A stretch of 64,000 bases of DNA from Aquimarina sp. RZ0 (lineage in GTDB: Bacteria > Bacteroidota > Bacteroidia > Flavobacteriales > Flavobacteriaceae), in NCBI RefSeq assembly GCF_008370685.1, contig NZ_VTZU01000026.1:1-64000 (forward strand), written 5' to 3'. Below, piece after piece: positions 1 through 8,105 of the stretch. The notes under the pieces were generated by a model. The model saw nothing but the letters and a program-made list of their open reading frames with translations, searched no databases and was not told where the DNA came from. Position numbers and translations under genes: made by a program. Every line of letters begins with the position of its first letter. Position 1 is the stretch's first letter.

Positions 1-179
1 CGCAAGGTAGTTCTATACTTACATTGCTTGCATTGATATTGATCTCTAGTAGAAAGCCAGTAGTGTTGTTCTCCCTGGCATCGTTTACAAACAACACCCT
101 GTTTATCTCTTTCTGCTTTAAAATGAGCCTTACAACTAGCTTCGTCCGGAAATTTTTTAAAAAATTCTTGAATCGTCAT
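1..179 (-). CDS. IS1595-family transposase, N-terminal part (cut by window edge)
   Basis: I translated this frame by hand. It starts MTIQEFFKKFPDEASC and continues through a zinc-ribbon with CKRC and CKQC pairs, which is the N-terminal layout of IS1595-type (ISXO2-like) transposases. The frame runs off the left edge, so the DDE domain is not visible. An in-frame ATG twelve bases further upstream (189-191, giving MVNV before MTIQ) is an alternative start. I could not define the terminal inverted repeat of the element in the bases that follow. The family call is reasonably secure; activity cannot be judged. Confidence 0.75.
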   Translation of the reverse strand, partial: MTIQEFFKKFPDEASCKAHFKAERDKQGVVCKRCQGEQHYWLSTRDQYQCKQCKYRTTL

Positions 180-191
180 AACATTAACCAT

Positions 192-619
192 CTTTAAAAC
201 AATAAGATACAAATAAATTACCGGTTATGCAAGGAATCCGATAGTCATATTTTTTAAAAATATACCAGGTAAGATCAGAAGTTGAAAAAGAGGTGATTTC
301 AGTAAAATAGTAAACCAATTGAATTTTCTGAATGGGCTAGATTGGTGAATAATTTTATCAGTTTGTGAATTTGCACTATCTTTGTACGTTTTTATATTTT
401 TAGCAATGATTATTTACCCCCTTCTAGAAATTATTTTTGCTAGTCTTTATAATTTTATCTTTTGATGATAAATAATAAAAAACACGGATGAAACGAGCAT
501 TAAAAAAGGGTACTTGTTTTCTCTTAATTATGGTATAATTAAAATTTTTAATGTGGGAAAGAAACGCGGAGCAAGAAATATGTACGTATTTAATTTTTTA
601 ATTACAAAATTCTAGACGT
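192..619. other. Non-coding gap upstream of trkA
   Basis: No coding frame is convincing here. A TATCTTTG motif at 377-384 fits the Bacteroidota -7 element (TAnnTTTG), but I see no good -33 partner at normal spacing and it lies more than 200 bases before trkA. It is only a weak promoter candidate. The left part should contain the right end of the IS1595-type element, which I could not locate. Confidence 0.35.
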
Positions 620-1969
620 ATGAAAATTATTATTGCTGGTGCAGGTGAAGTAGGATTTCATTTAGCAAAATTACTTTCATTTGAATCACAGGATATCACT
701 TTAATAGATCCGGATAAGGAATGTCTTAATTATGCTGATAGTCATTTGGATATTCGAGTGATAAAGGGAGATGCTACTTCGATAGCGATTCTAAAAGAAG
801 CTAGAGTACAATCGGCAGATATGCTAATCGGTGTAACCTCTAGTGAGACTATTAATATAACGGTATGTGTACTTGCCAAACAACTAGGTGCTAAACGTAC
901 TATTGCCAGAATTTCTAATACAGAGTTTATTGAGAATAAAGAGGAAGTTGGTTTTATTAAATTTGGAATCGATGAATTAATTTCTCCAGAAGCATTGGCA
1001 GCCAGTGAGATAGAGTTGTTGTTGAACCAGTCTGCTTTTAGTGATAGTTATGAGTTTGAAGATGGAGCACTCACAATGGTAGGTACTACTTTATCAGAGA
1101 ATGCTCTTTTTGTAGGGAAAACAGTAAGAGAAGCCGCAGAGATATTTCCCGAACTTCATTTTATGCCGATAGCTATTCAACGCTCAGGAACTCAATATAC
1201 GATTATACCAAGAGGAGATACTAAATTTAGAGAAGGAGATCAAGTATATTTTGTCACATCCAAAGGAGGTGTGGAAGAATTATATAAGCTTACAGGTAAG
1301 GTCAAGGAACAGATTAAAAAAGTGATGATTCTTGGGGGTAGTAAAATAGGGTTTAAAACTACCTGTGACCTCTGTGATCATAAATTTAGAGTAAAACTTA
1401 TAGAAAGTGATAGAGATAAGGCTTTTGATCTGGCAGATGAATTGCCAAATGCGTTGATTATCAATGGAGATGGTCGTAATGTAGAATTGCTGGAGGAAGA
1501 AAATATCAATGATATGGATGCTTTTATTGCAGTGACAGGTAATTCTGAAACGAATATCATGTCCTGTTTGGTAGCTAAGTCCAAAGGTGTGCGTAAAACG
1601 ATTGCACTGGTAGAAAACATGGATTATTTTCAATTATCTCATTCTATAGGTATTGATACGCTAATTAATAAAAAACTACTGGCGGCTAATAATATATTTA
1701 GATTCATAAGAAAAGGAGAAGTAGTGGCAATGACCAAACTTAATAATATGAATGCTGAGTTGTTAGAATTTATTGTTAAGCCTACATCAGAGGTTAGCGA
1801 TAATTTGATAAAAGATCTTGATTTCCCAAGATCAGCAATAATTGCAGGTGTTATTAGGGATGAAGTAGGAATGATTCCTCTTGGTAATTTTTATATCAAG
1901 GCAGGAGATAGGGTTGTTGTTTGTAGCTTACCAAAGTCTATTAAGAAAATAGAAAAGTTATTCCTGTAA
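620..1969 (+). CDS. trkA: Trk potassium uptake NAD-binding subunit TrkA
   Basis: Cytoplasmic regulatory subunit of the Trk/Ktr K+ uptake system; it binds NAD(H) or ATP and gates the TrkH pore. The 449 residues show the typical duplicated layout. The first Rossmann/RCK-N domain has GAGEVGFHLAKLL at about 6-18 and is followed by a TrkA-C domain to about 225. A second RCK-N begins with MILGGSKIGF near 234, and a second TrkA-C domain runs to the end. The length is normal for the four-domain TrkA. The stop codon lies one base before the trkH ATG, so the two genes are almost certainly cotranscribed and translationally coupled. Confidence 0.95.
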   Translation: MKIIIAGAGEVGFHLAKLLSFESQDITLIDPDKECLNYADSHLDIRVIKGDATSIAILKEARVQSADMLIGVTSSETINITVCVLAKQLGAKRTIARISNTEFIENKEEVGFIKFGIDELISPEALAASEIELLLNQSAFSDSYEFEDGALTMVGTTLSENALFVGKTVREAAEIFPELHFMPIAIQRSGTQYTIIPRGDTKFREGDQVYFVTSKGGVEELYKLTGKVKEQIKKVMILGGSKIGFKTTCDLCDHKFRVKLIESDRDKAFDLADELPNALIINGDGRNVELLEEENINDMDAFIAVTGNSETNIMSCLVAKSKGVRKTIALVENMDYFQLSHSIGIDTLINKKLLAANNIFRFIRKGEVVAMTKLNNMNAELLEFIVKPTSEVSDNLIKDLDFPRSAIIAGVIRDEVGMIPLGNFYIKAGDRVVVCSLPKSIKKIEKLFL

Positions 1970-1970
1970 A

Positions 1971-3467
1971 ATGCCTAAATTAAACTACAAGATTATCACT
2001 CATATAATGGGGCTGCTATTGCTCTTTAATGGTGGCTTTATGTTATTAGCGACCATTGTGAGTTATATATATAAGGATGGAGTTACATTGCAGATAATGC
2101 TTGCTGCACTGTCTACTATGTTTGCGGGTATTGTTATAATGTTTCTAACCAGAGAGCATGAAAAATCAATTAATAAAAGAGAAGGGTATATTGTTGTAAC
2201 CTTTGGGTGGATATTTATGTCACTTAGTGGTACGTTTCCTTACTTGTTTTCTGAAGCCATTCCGTCTTTTACCAATGCTTTTTTTGAAACAATGTCTGGA
2301 TATACGACTACTGGAGCTTCTATTCTTAATGAAATAGAAATTGTGCCAAAGGGTATACTTTTTTGGAGGAGTATTACTCATTGGATAGGAGGGATGGGTA
2401 TTATTGTTCTGGCAGTAGCAATCTTACCATTATTAGGGATAGGAGGGATGCAGCTATTTGCAGCAGAAGCTCCGGGGCCTAGTGCAGATAAATTACATCC
2501 CAGAATTACAGATACAGCAAAAAGGTTATGGCTTATCTATTTTGGATACACTGCTGCAGAAACGTTACTGTTGAAACTTGCAGGGATGGATTTTTTTGAT
2601 GCTATTAACCACGCACTAAGTACGGTTTCTACTGGCGGGTTCTCTACAAAAAATGCCAGCGTAGCTTACTGGAATGATCAACCATTGATACAATATATTA
2701 TCATGTTGTTTATGTTTCTGGCTGGAATGAATTTTGTATTAAGTTATTTTGGTTTTAAAGGTAAGGTTCAGAAAATTATAAAAGATGAAGAGTTTAAGTG
2801 GTATTCAATATTTATAATTGCATTTACAGCAGTGGCGGCTTTAATTATTTATTTTAAAGCAGATGCCTCCAGTTCTGTTATAGATCATCCAATGGTTTTG
2901 GGAGAAGCAGAAAGTGCTTTTCGTCATGCATTATTTCAGGTGTTAGCAGTGATAACAACTACTGGGTTTGTCTCAGCAGATTTTACTGTATGGACACCTT
3001 TCTTAAAAATATTCTTCTTTGGGATTATGTTTTTGGGGGGGTCTGCAGGATCTACAGCAGGAGGAATGAAAGTGGTAAGGCATTTGATTACAATTCGTAA
3101 CGGAATTTTAGAATTTAAAAGAACTTTACACCCTCACGCAGTGTTGCCAGTGAGATATAATAAGAGAGCTGTTTCCAAGGAGATTGTATTCAATATATTG
3201 GCATTCTTTATATTGTATATGTTATCTTTTATTATAGGTTCTTTAGTGTTAGGTATGTTAGGATTAGATTTTGAAACTGCCATTGGAGGAGCTGCTTCGT
3301 CTCTAGGTAATGTAGGTCCTGCACTGGGGAAACTTAGCCCGGTTAATAATTTTGATGTATTACCTGATTTTGGAAAGTGGTGGTGCTCTTTTCTAATGCT
3401 TATCGGAAGATTAGAATTGTTTACGGTACTGATTTTATTAACTCCTTTTTTCTGGAGAAATAGATAA
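1971..3467 (+). CDS. trkH: Trk potassium uptake pore protein TrkH
   Basis: Inner-membrane K+-translocating subunit with 498 residues and about ten hydrophobic segments. The four pore-loop selectivity signatures of the SKT superfamily are visible in order: TTTGASI, STGGFST, TTTGFVS and SLGNVGPALG. This pattern and the partner trkA one base upstream make the assignment firm. The C-terminus is short after the last helix, as usual for TrkH. A 249-bp inverted-repeat element begins 9 bases after the stop, and I see no conventional terminator before it. Confidence 0.95.
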   Translation: MPKLNYKIITHIMGLLLLFNGGFMLLATIVSYIYKDGVTLQIMLAALSTMFAGIVIMFLTREHEKSINKREGYIVVTFGWIFMSLSGTFPYLFSEAIPSFTNAFFETMSGYTTTGASILNEIEIVPKGILFWRSITHWIGGMGIIVLAVAILPLLGIGGMQLFAAEAPGPSADKLHPRITDTAKRLWLIYFGYTAAETLLLKLAGMDFFDAINHALSTVSTGGFSTKNASVAYWNDQPLIQYIIMLFMFLAGMNFVLSYFGFKGKVQKIIKDEEFKWYSIFIIAFTAVAALIIYFKADASSSVIDHPMVLGEAESAFRHALFQVLAVITTTGFVSADFTVWTPFLKIFFFGIMFLGGSAGSTAGGMKVVRHLITIRNGILEFKRTLHPHAVLPVRYNKRAVSKEIVFNILAFFILYMLSFIIGSLVLGMLGLDFETAIGGAASSLGNVGPALGKLSPVNNFDVLPDFGKWWCSFLMLIGRLELFTVLILLTPFFWRNR

Positions 3468-3475
3468 AATACTTG

Positions 3476-3724
3476 TGTAACTAATCAGTCTATTCTTTTT
3501 CAGAAAGAAAGTGAACTAAATACTTTTTTTTAAAGCTATCAGCTTGTCATTATTAAGAAATACCGATTTTGGCTATAAATTTTCAACAAAAAATCAATGT
3601 AATTGATTATCAGTTTTTTATGTTTAGAAGAAGTCTGATTTGAGAATTTTTATCAAATTAAATACAATTTCAAAAACACGAAACCATCTGATTGTAAGTG
3701 TAGTAAATAGACTGATTAGTTACA
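3476..3724. repeat. 249-bp MITE-like element with 19-bp perfect terminal inverted repeats
   Basis: TGTAACTAATCAGTCTATT at 3476-3494 is the exact reverse complement of 3706-3724. The interior is AT-rich and has no ORF. I see no second copy in the window and no clear target duplication. This is probably a non-autonomous transposable element, or alternatively a large hairpin downstream of trkH. Confidence 0.65.
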
Positions 3725-3757
3725 TGCTTGTTAAAAGAATTATGCAATAAACTGTTA

Positions 3758-3848
3758 TTTACTCGATAATCGAGATTTAAATCCTCTGCTTGTGTCGAAA
3801 TAGAAATGTTTTTTTCTAATGAATGCTTCCTGAGATAGTTTACTTTTC
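3758..3848. repeat. REP-like repeat copy 1 (ACTCGATAATCGAG family), long form
   Basis: Starts with the palindrome CTCGATAATCGAG followed by ATTTAAAT. The downstream half is diverged but aligns with the long copy at 48051-48147 (shared ATGTTTTTTTC block and terminal TAGTTTAC). Six copies of this family occur in the window, all in gaps. Confidence 0.7.
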
Positions 3849-3956
3849 AATTTGGGGAGTATTGCCTTTCTGGTTTTAAAATATTCAAATAAAATACAGT
3901 ATTTTTTGTGTTGACATGTCAACGAAAAAGAGCAAAATTAGCATCGGTGATTTTAT

Positions 3957-4242
3957 ACGATTTATAACTAAAAATTTCGCATATTCATCGTTTCTTTTTC
4001 CTTTCTACTTCGTTTAAAAAATAAACCGTAGCTATAGCTATGCTTGATTTTTTTGCCTTGCATAAAGAAAAAATAATTCAATGAATTTATACGGATTTTT
4101 TAATCAATAGAATTCCCCGATGCTCTGCATCGGAGGTTTTAGAGGAAAGTTTGAAAACGGATGGTTTTCATTAAATTGTAAAACTTTCTTCCGTTGAATA
4201 CCCCTATGGCTCTGCCTCGGGGATTCTTTATTCACAAATCGT
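3957..4242 (+). mobile_element. Family A small element, copy 1, interrupted by a second repeat
   Basis: Left end ACGATTTATAACTAAAAATT and right end CAAATCGT match the six other family A copies. AT flanks both sides (3955-3956 and 4243-4244). The body is near-identical to the others up to TAATCA at 4106. There a 128-bp insertion (4107-4234) splits the right end, so this copy is older than that insertion. Confidence 0.85.
4107..4234. mobile_element. Nested repeat (family F copy 1) inside a family A element
   Basis: The insert is flanked by a TCA duplication (4104-4106 and 4232-4234). It carries GAATTCCCCGA near its left end and TCGGGGATTC near its right end, plus an internal AAAAC...GTTTTC hairpin. 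A related sequence lies at 33352-33470. No ORF is present. Confidence 0.6.
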
Positions 4243-4423
4243 ATTAGATCAGAAATGGTGTGCCTTTTATTTTAAAATATAAGGTAATTAGGTGTGTTTT
4301 ACCCCGTGTTAATAGGGTAGAAAGTGATGTGTATGTGTTGTTTTAGAGGTGTCGAATGCTACAGCTTTAAAACAAACCATAGATTCTTTTTATGACTTGA
4401 GCCCTGTTAGAGAGATTGTTGTA

Positions 4424-4708
4424 TTAAATAACCTGTTCTTCCCAGGGGTAAAATGAATGTTGACTTATATTCCAGAGTATAGCTACTTTTTTTATAGTAG
4501 TATGTACACTCCCCATAATGTTTTTTTCCTGCTCTGACTCCAAAAGAAAAATATCCATAATAGACTCGTAATACGGTCTGTATTCTTTGAATTTTTCCTC
4601 AGGAATAGTCGTCAAAATTTTTTTCTCAGTTATTGGGTTGCTAAAATTTTCTTTAAAGATTTCAATTATATTTCTTTTTACAATACGTTCTTTTTCCAAA
4701 ATATCCAT
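4424..4708 (-). CDS. Hypothetical protein, 94 aa
   Basis: I do not recognise this small, charged, soluble protein. It has no signal peptide or membrane segment and has a Lys/Glu-rich N-terminal half ending in WNISQHSFYPWEEQVI. It stands alone between a repeat-rich gap and the terminator of the next minus-strand gene. No Shine-Dalgarno-like sequence is visible, which is common in this phylum. It may be an orphan accessory gene; expression is uncertain. Confidence 0.4.
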   Translation of the reverse strand: MDILEKERIVKRNIIEIFKENFSNPITEKKILTTIPEEKFKEYRPYYESIMDIFLLESEQEKNIMGSVHTTIKKVAILWNISQHSFYPWEEQVI

Positions 4709-4845
4709 AATAAAGGGGGAGTTTAGGTTTTAAGATAACATGATAATTCATAAAAAATACTGTAAATAAATTAATTTCAAGATTTAGAAAAAGGGCAATT
4801 CTAAACTATAGAACTCTAAATTAAGATATTTATTTTCTAAAAAAT

Positions 4846-4878
4846 AAAAACCGATTACTTTTATTCGGTAATCGGCTT
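4846..4878 (-). terminator. Rho-independent terminator of the aminotransferase gene
   Basis: On the minus strand the arms CCGATTAC and GTAATCGG (4851-4858 and 4868-4875) form a hairpin followed by a T-rich run, 34 bases beyond the stop of the aminotransferase gene. Confidence 0.8.
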
Positions 4879-4911
4879 ATTATGAAAAAGATAGGTTTTG
4901 ATAAGTTGCTA

Positions 4912-6120
4912 TTAATTTAGCACATCTTTAATTCGTTTAACAGCTTCTTTTATCTGCTCAGTACTAGCTGCGTAAGAAATTCTAATACAATTCCCATTTC
5001 CAAAAGCATCTCCGGTTACGGTAGCCACATTTGCTTGTTCTAATAAAAGCATAGAAAAATCAGAAGCATTATTTATTGTAGTTCCTTGTATTGTTTTTCC
5101 AAAATAATAAGAGATATCAGGAAAAACATAAAAAGCTCCTTCGGGTTCATTACATTCGAATCCTGGGATTTCTTTTAATAAGTCCAATATCAGTTTTCTG
5201 CGATTTTTAAATTCATCAACCATATATTGAATTTTATTTACAGGCGCTTCTAAAGCTGTAATTACAGCACGCTGCGCTATACAGTTGGCACCGCTGGTTA
5301 CCTGACCTTGCATTTTGTTACATGCTCTGGCAATTGATTCTGGAGCTCCTATATATCCTATTCTCCATCCAGTCATAGCAAAAGCTTTAGCAACACCATT
5401 GACAGTAACAGTTCTATCGTACATATCATCAAATTGTGCCATAGAAGCATGATCACCTGCATAGTTAATGTGTTCATAAATTTCATCACTAACTACAATA
5501 ATATCCGGGTATTTTTTTAGTACATCTGCTAATGATCTTAATTCTTCCTTGCTATAAATAGATCCGCTGGGATTACAAGGAGAGCTATACCATATCATTT
5601 TAGTTTTTGGAGTAATTGCTTCTTTTAATTGTGTCGCGGTCATTTTAAAATCGGTATCAATAGAAGTTTTTACCTCTACCGGAACACCTCCTGCTAATTT
5701 AACAATATCACTGTAACTTACCCAGTATGGGCATGGCAGAATGACTTCGTCACCTGCGTTTAGATAAACCTGAGCAACATTATATAAAGATTGTTTAGCA
5801 CCAGTAGAAACTACAATCTGAGATCGGTTATATGATAAATTATTATCCCTTTTAAATTTGGTGATAATAGCATCTTTTAATTCTGTATAGCCATCCACAG
5901 GTGTGTATGAATTGTAATTGTCATTAACTGCTTGTATCGCGGCTTCTTTAATAAAATCAGGAGTATTAAAGTCTGGTTCTCCTAAGCTTAAACCGATGAT
6001 GTCTTTTCCTTCTGCTCTAAGTTCTCTGGCTTTAGCGGCCATTGCTAATGTAGCAGATGCTTTCAATTTGTTAATTCTGTCTGATAATTGCATACTCATT
6101 TCCGATACTTTTGTACTCAT
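4912..6120 (-). CDS. aspC: Aspartate aminotransferase-type PLP enzyme (class I/II)
   Basis: Fold-type I PLP enzyme that transfers the amino group between aspartate (or another amino acid) and 2-oxoglutarate in the cytosol. Visible motifs are SLGEPDF (46-51), SSPCNPSGS (179-187), SDEIYEH (211-217) and the PLP lysine K245 in VAKAFAMTGWRIGY. The length of 402 aa matches the AAT-Ib subgroup common in Bacteroidota. An internal Met at residue 8 (MSMQLSDRINKL) is a possible alternative start. The desaturase gene ends 22 bases upstream on the same strand, so cotranscription is possible. Substrate specificity cannot be read from sequence alone. Confidence 0.9.
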   Translation of the reverse strand: MSTKVSEMSMQLSDRINKLKASATLAMAAKARELRAEGKDIIGLSLGEPDFNTPDFIKEAAIQAVNDNYNSYTPVDGYTELKDAIITKFKRDNNLSYNRSQIVVSTGAKQSLYNVAQVYLNAGDEVILPCPYWVSYSDIVKLAGGVPVEVKTSIDTDFKMTATQLKEAITPKTKMIWYSSPCNPSGSIYSKEELRSLADVLKKYPDIIVVSDEIYEHINYAGDHASMAQFDDMYDRTVTVNGVAKAFAMTGWRIGYIGAPESIARACNKMQGQVTSGANCIAQRAVITALEAPVNKIQYMVDEFKNRRKLILDLLKEIPGFECNEPEGAFYVFPDISYYFGKTIQGTTINNASDFSMLLLEQANVATVTGDAFGNGNCIRISYAASTEQIKEAVKRIKDVLN

Positions 6121-6142
6121 TTTGTAATTGGTAAAATAAAAG

Positions 6143-7243
6143 TTATGATTGTATTGCAGGTTTCATTCCCATTTCTTTTAAGTGCTTAAAATGTGCAATG
6201 ATAGCCTTACGTGTAGTTTTGTATTCGTTATATGGCAGGTTGAATTCTTGCGCAGTTTGTTTTACTATTTTAGAAATCTTACCATAGTGAACATGGCTTA
6301 TATGAGGAAAAATATGATGTTCCACCTGATGGTTTAATCCACCAGTAAACCAATTAACTAATTTATTTTTAGTAGAGAAATTTACAGTAGTAAATAATTG
6401 GTGGATAGCCCAGGTGTTTTTCATAGTTCCGGTTGTATCTGGTAAAGGCATTTGAGCATCTTCTACCATATGAGCTAATTGAAAAACAATACTTAAGATT
6501 AGTCCGGCGACATAATGCATAATAAAAAAGCCGATTAAAATTTTCCACCAGGAAATTGACATAATAAGCATTGGAATTACTATCCATATTAATACATAAA
6601 TAGATTTTGTGATTACAATTGTGCTCCACTGCTTCAAAGGACTAGGTAATTTTCCGTAAGCAAGTTTACGAGCTAAATATCTTTTGGTTTGCTTAAAATC
6701 TGTTGTTAATGCCCAGTTAAAAGTTAACAATCCATATAGAAAAATGGAATAGTATTGCTGAAATTTATGAAAATATCTCCATTGTGCATGTTTAGTGAAT
6801 CTAATGACTCTTCCTGCATCCATATCTTCGTCATGACCATGGATATTGGTATATGTATGATGTAATACATTATGCTGAACCTGCCAGTTGTATACATTTC
6901 CTGCTAGTACATACATGCTGCTTCCCATTAGGTTGTTGATCCATTTTTTAGATGAATAAGAACCATGATTTCCATCATGCATTACATTCATGCCAACTCC
7001 GGCCATGCCTATGCCCATAATGATCGTGAGTAATAACATCCACCATTCCGAAATATGTAAAGTAAGTATCAGAAAATACGGGGTGAAGAACAGAGAAAAC
7101 ATAACAATAGTTTTCAAGTGTAATTTCCAGTTTCCTGTTCTCTTGAGATTATTTTCCTTAAAATATAAATTCACGCGTCTGTTCAGTGTTCTAAAAAACT
7201 TTGCTGAATCTGCTCTGCTAAATTTTACGTTGGGTGTAGTCAT
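6143..7243 (-). CDS. Membrane fatty-acid desaturase (acyl-lipid/acyl-CoA type)
   Basis: Integral-membrane di-iron desaturase of 366 aa that introduces a double bond into fatty acyl chains and so affects membrane fluidity. All three histidine boxes are present: HDGNHG (89-94), HNVLHH (124-129) and HQVEHH (305-310). The Q in the third box is typical of front-end and linoleoyl-CoA-like desaturases, although no cytochrome b5 domain is fused. Hydrophobic stretches lie around residues 45-90 and 205-250. It is divergent to rsmG and upstream of the aminotransferase on the same strand. Regiospecificity is not deducible. Confidence 0.9.
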   Translation of the reverse strand: MTTPNVKFSRADSAKFFRTLNRRVNLYFKENNLKRTGNWKLHLKTIVMFSLFFTPYFLILTLHISEWWMLLLTIIMGIGMAGVGMNVMHDGNHGSYSSKKWINNLMGSSMYVLAGNVYNWQVQHNVLHHTYTNIHGHDEDMDAGRVIRFTKHAQWRYFHKFQQYYSIFLYGLLTFNWALTTDFKQTKRYLARKLAYGKLPSPLKQWSTIVITKSIYVLIWIVIPMLIMSISWWKILIGFFIMHYVAGLILSIVFQLAHMVEDAQMPLPDTTGTMKNTWAIHQLFTTVNFSTKNKLVNWFTGGLNHQVEHHIFPHISHVHYGKISKIVKQTAQEFNLPYNEYKTTRKAIIAHFKHLKEMGMKPAIQS

Positions 7244-7381
7244 GGGCTTGGTGCTTTATGACTAAACGTTGCTGGCCATAAATTATTCGGTAAAGTTAGG
7301 TATTTATATTTTTTTAACTTCTTAAAAAGAAGTAAAATATGTCAGGTTTACATGTATTTTTGCACTTTAATTATTTTTTTA

Positions 7382-8014
7382 ATGGATATTATATTAAAAT
7401 ATTTTTCTAATCTTAGTGAACAGCAAGAAGATCAATTTTTGCAATTAAAAAACCTGTATACAGCGTGGAATGCTAAGATCAATGTGATTTCTCGTAAAGA
7501 TATTGATCTCTTGTATGAAAGACACGTATTGCATTCACTGGGAATAGTAAAAGTTCAAGAGTTTAAAAAAGGAGCTAAAATATTAGATGTAGGTACTGGA
7601 GGAGGGTTTCCGGGAATACCGCTGGCGATTATGTTTCCTGAAACTGATTTTTATTTGGTAGATGTAATTGCAAAGAAGATACGGGTAGTAAACGAAATTG
7701 CAGCATCATTGGGGTTGAAAAACATAAAAGCAGAACAGCGAAGAGCAGGTTCATTTGATGATCAATTTGATTTTATTGTTAGCAGAGCAGTAACCAATAT
7801 GCCGGATTTTGTGAAGTGGGTGCGAAAAAATATAGCTAAAAAATCTATACACGAAGTAGATAATGGAATCTTATATCTCAAAGGTGGAGATTTGGCAGAA
7901 GAACTTTCTCTTTTTCCTAAAGCAGTAGAATACCCTTTGTCAGCGTATTTTACAGAACATTTTTTTGAAACCAAAAAAGTAGTATATCTACCATTGAAGT
8001 ATAGAAGGGTATAA
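7382..8014 (+). CDS. rsmG: 16S rRNA (guanine527-N7)-methyltransferase RsmG
   Basis: SAM-dependent methyltransferase acting on G527 of 16S rRNA (GidB family). The SAM-binding motif ILDVGTGGGFPGIPLAI and the later VSRAV motif are clear. I place the start at MDIILKYF (7382), which gives 210 aa, the usual family length. A longer frame from 7352 would add a hydrophobic leader, and a TATTTTTG -7-like element at 7355-7362 lies where that extra sequence would be, which favours the shorter start. The gene stands alone, divergent from the desaturase. Confidence 0.93.
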   Translation: MDIILKYFSNLSEQQEDQFLQLKNLYTAWNAKINVISRKDIDLLYERHVLHSLGIVKVQEFKKGAKILDVGTGGGFPGIPLAIMFPETDFYLVDVIAKKIRVVNEIAASLGLKNIKAEQRRAGSFDDQFDFIVSRAVTNMPDFVKWVRKNIAKKSIHEVDNGILYLKGGDLAEELSLFPKAVEYPLSAYFTEHFFETKKVVYLPLKYRRV

Positions 8015-8105
8015 GGTGGAGTATAATAAAATACCCAGGTACTATTGTGAATGATAGCACCTGGGATGGGTGATTAATGATTTTCTGAAAATTTGAAAAT
8101 CGGTT

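Noticed and set aside
7352..7381. Upstream start for RsmG
   Set aside because: It would add a hydrophobic leader not found in the family, and a promoter-like TATTTTTG overlaps it.
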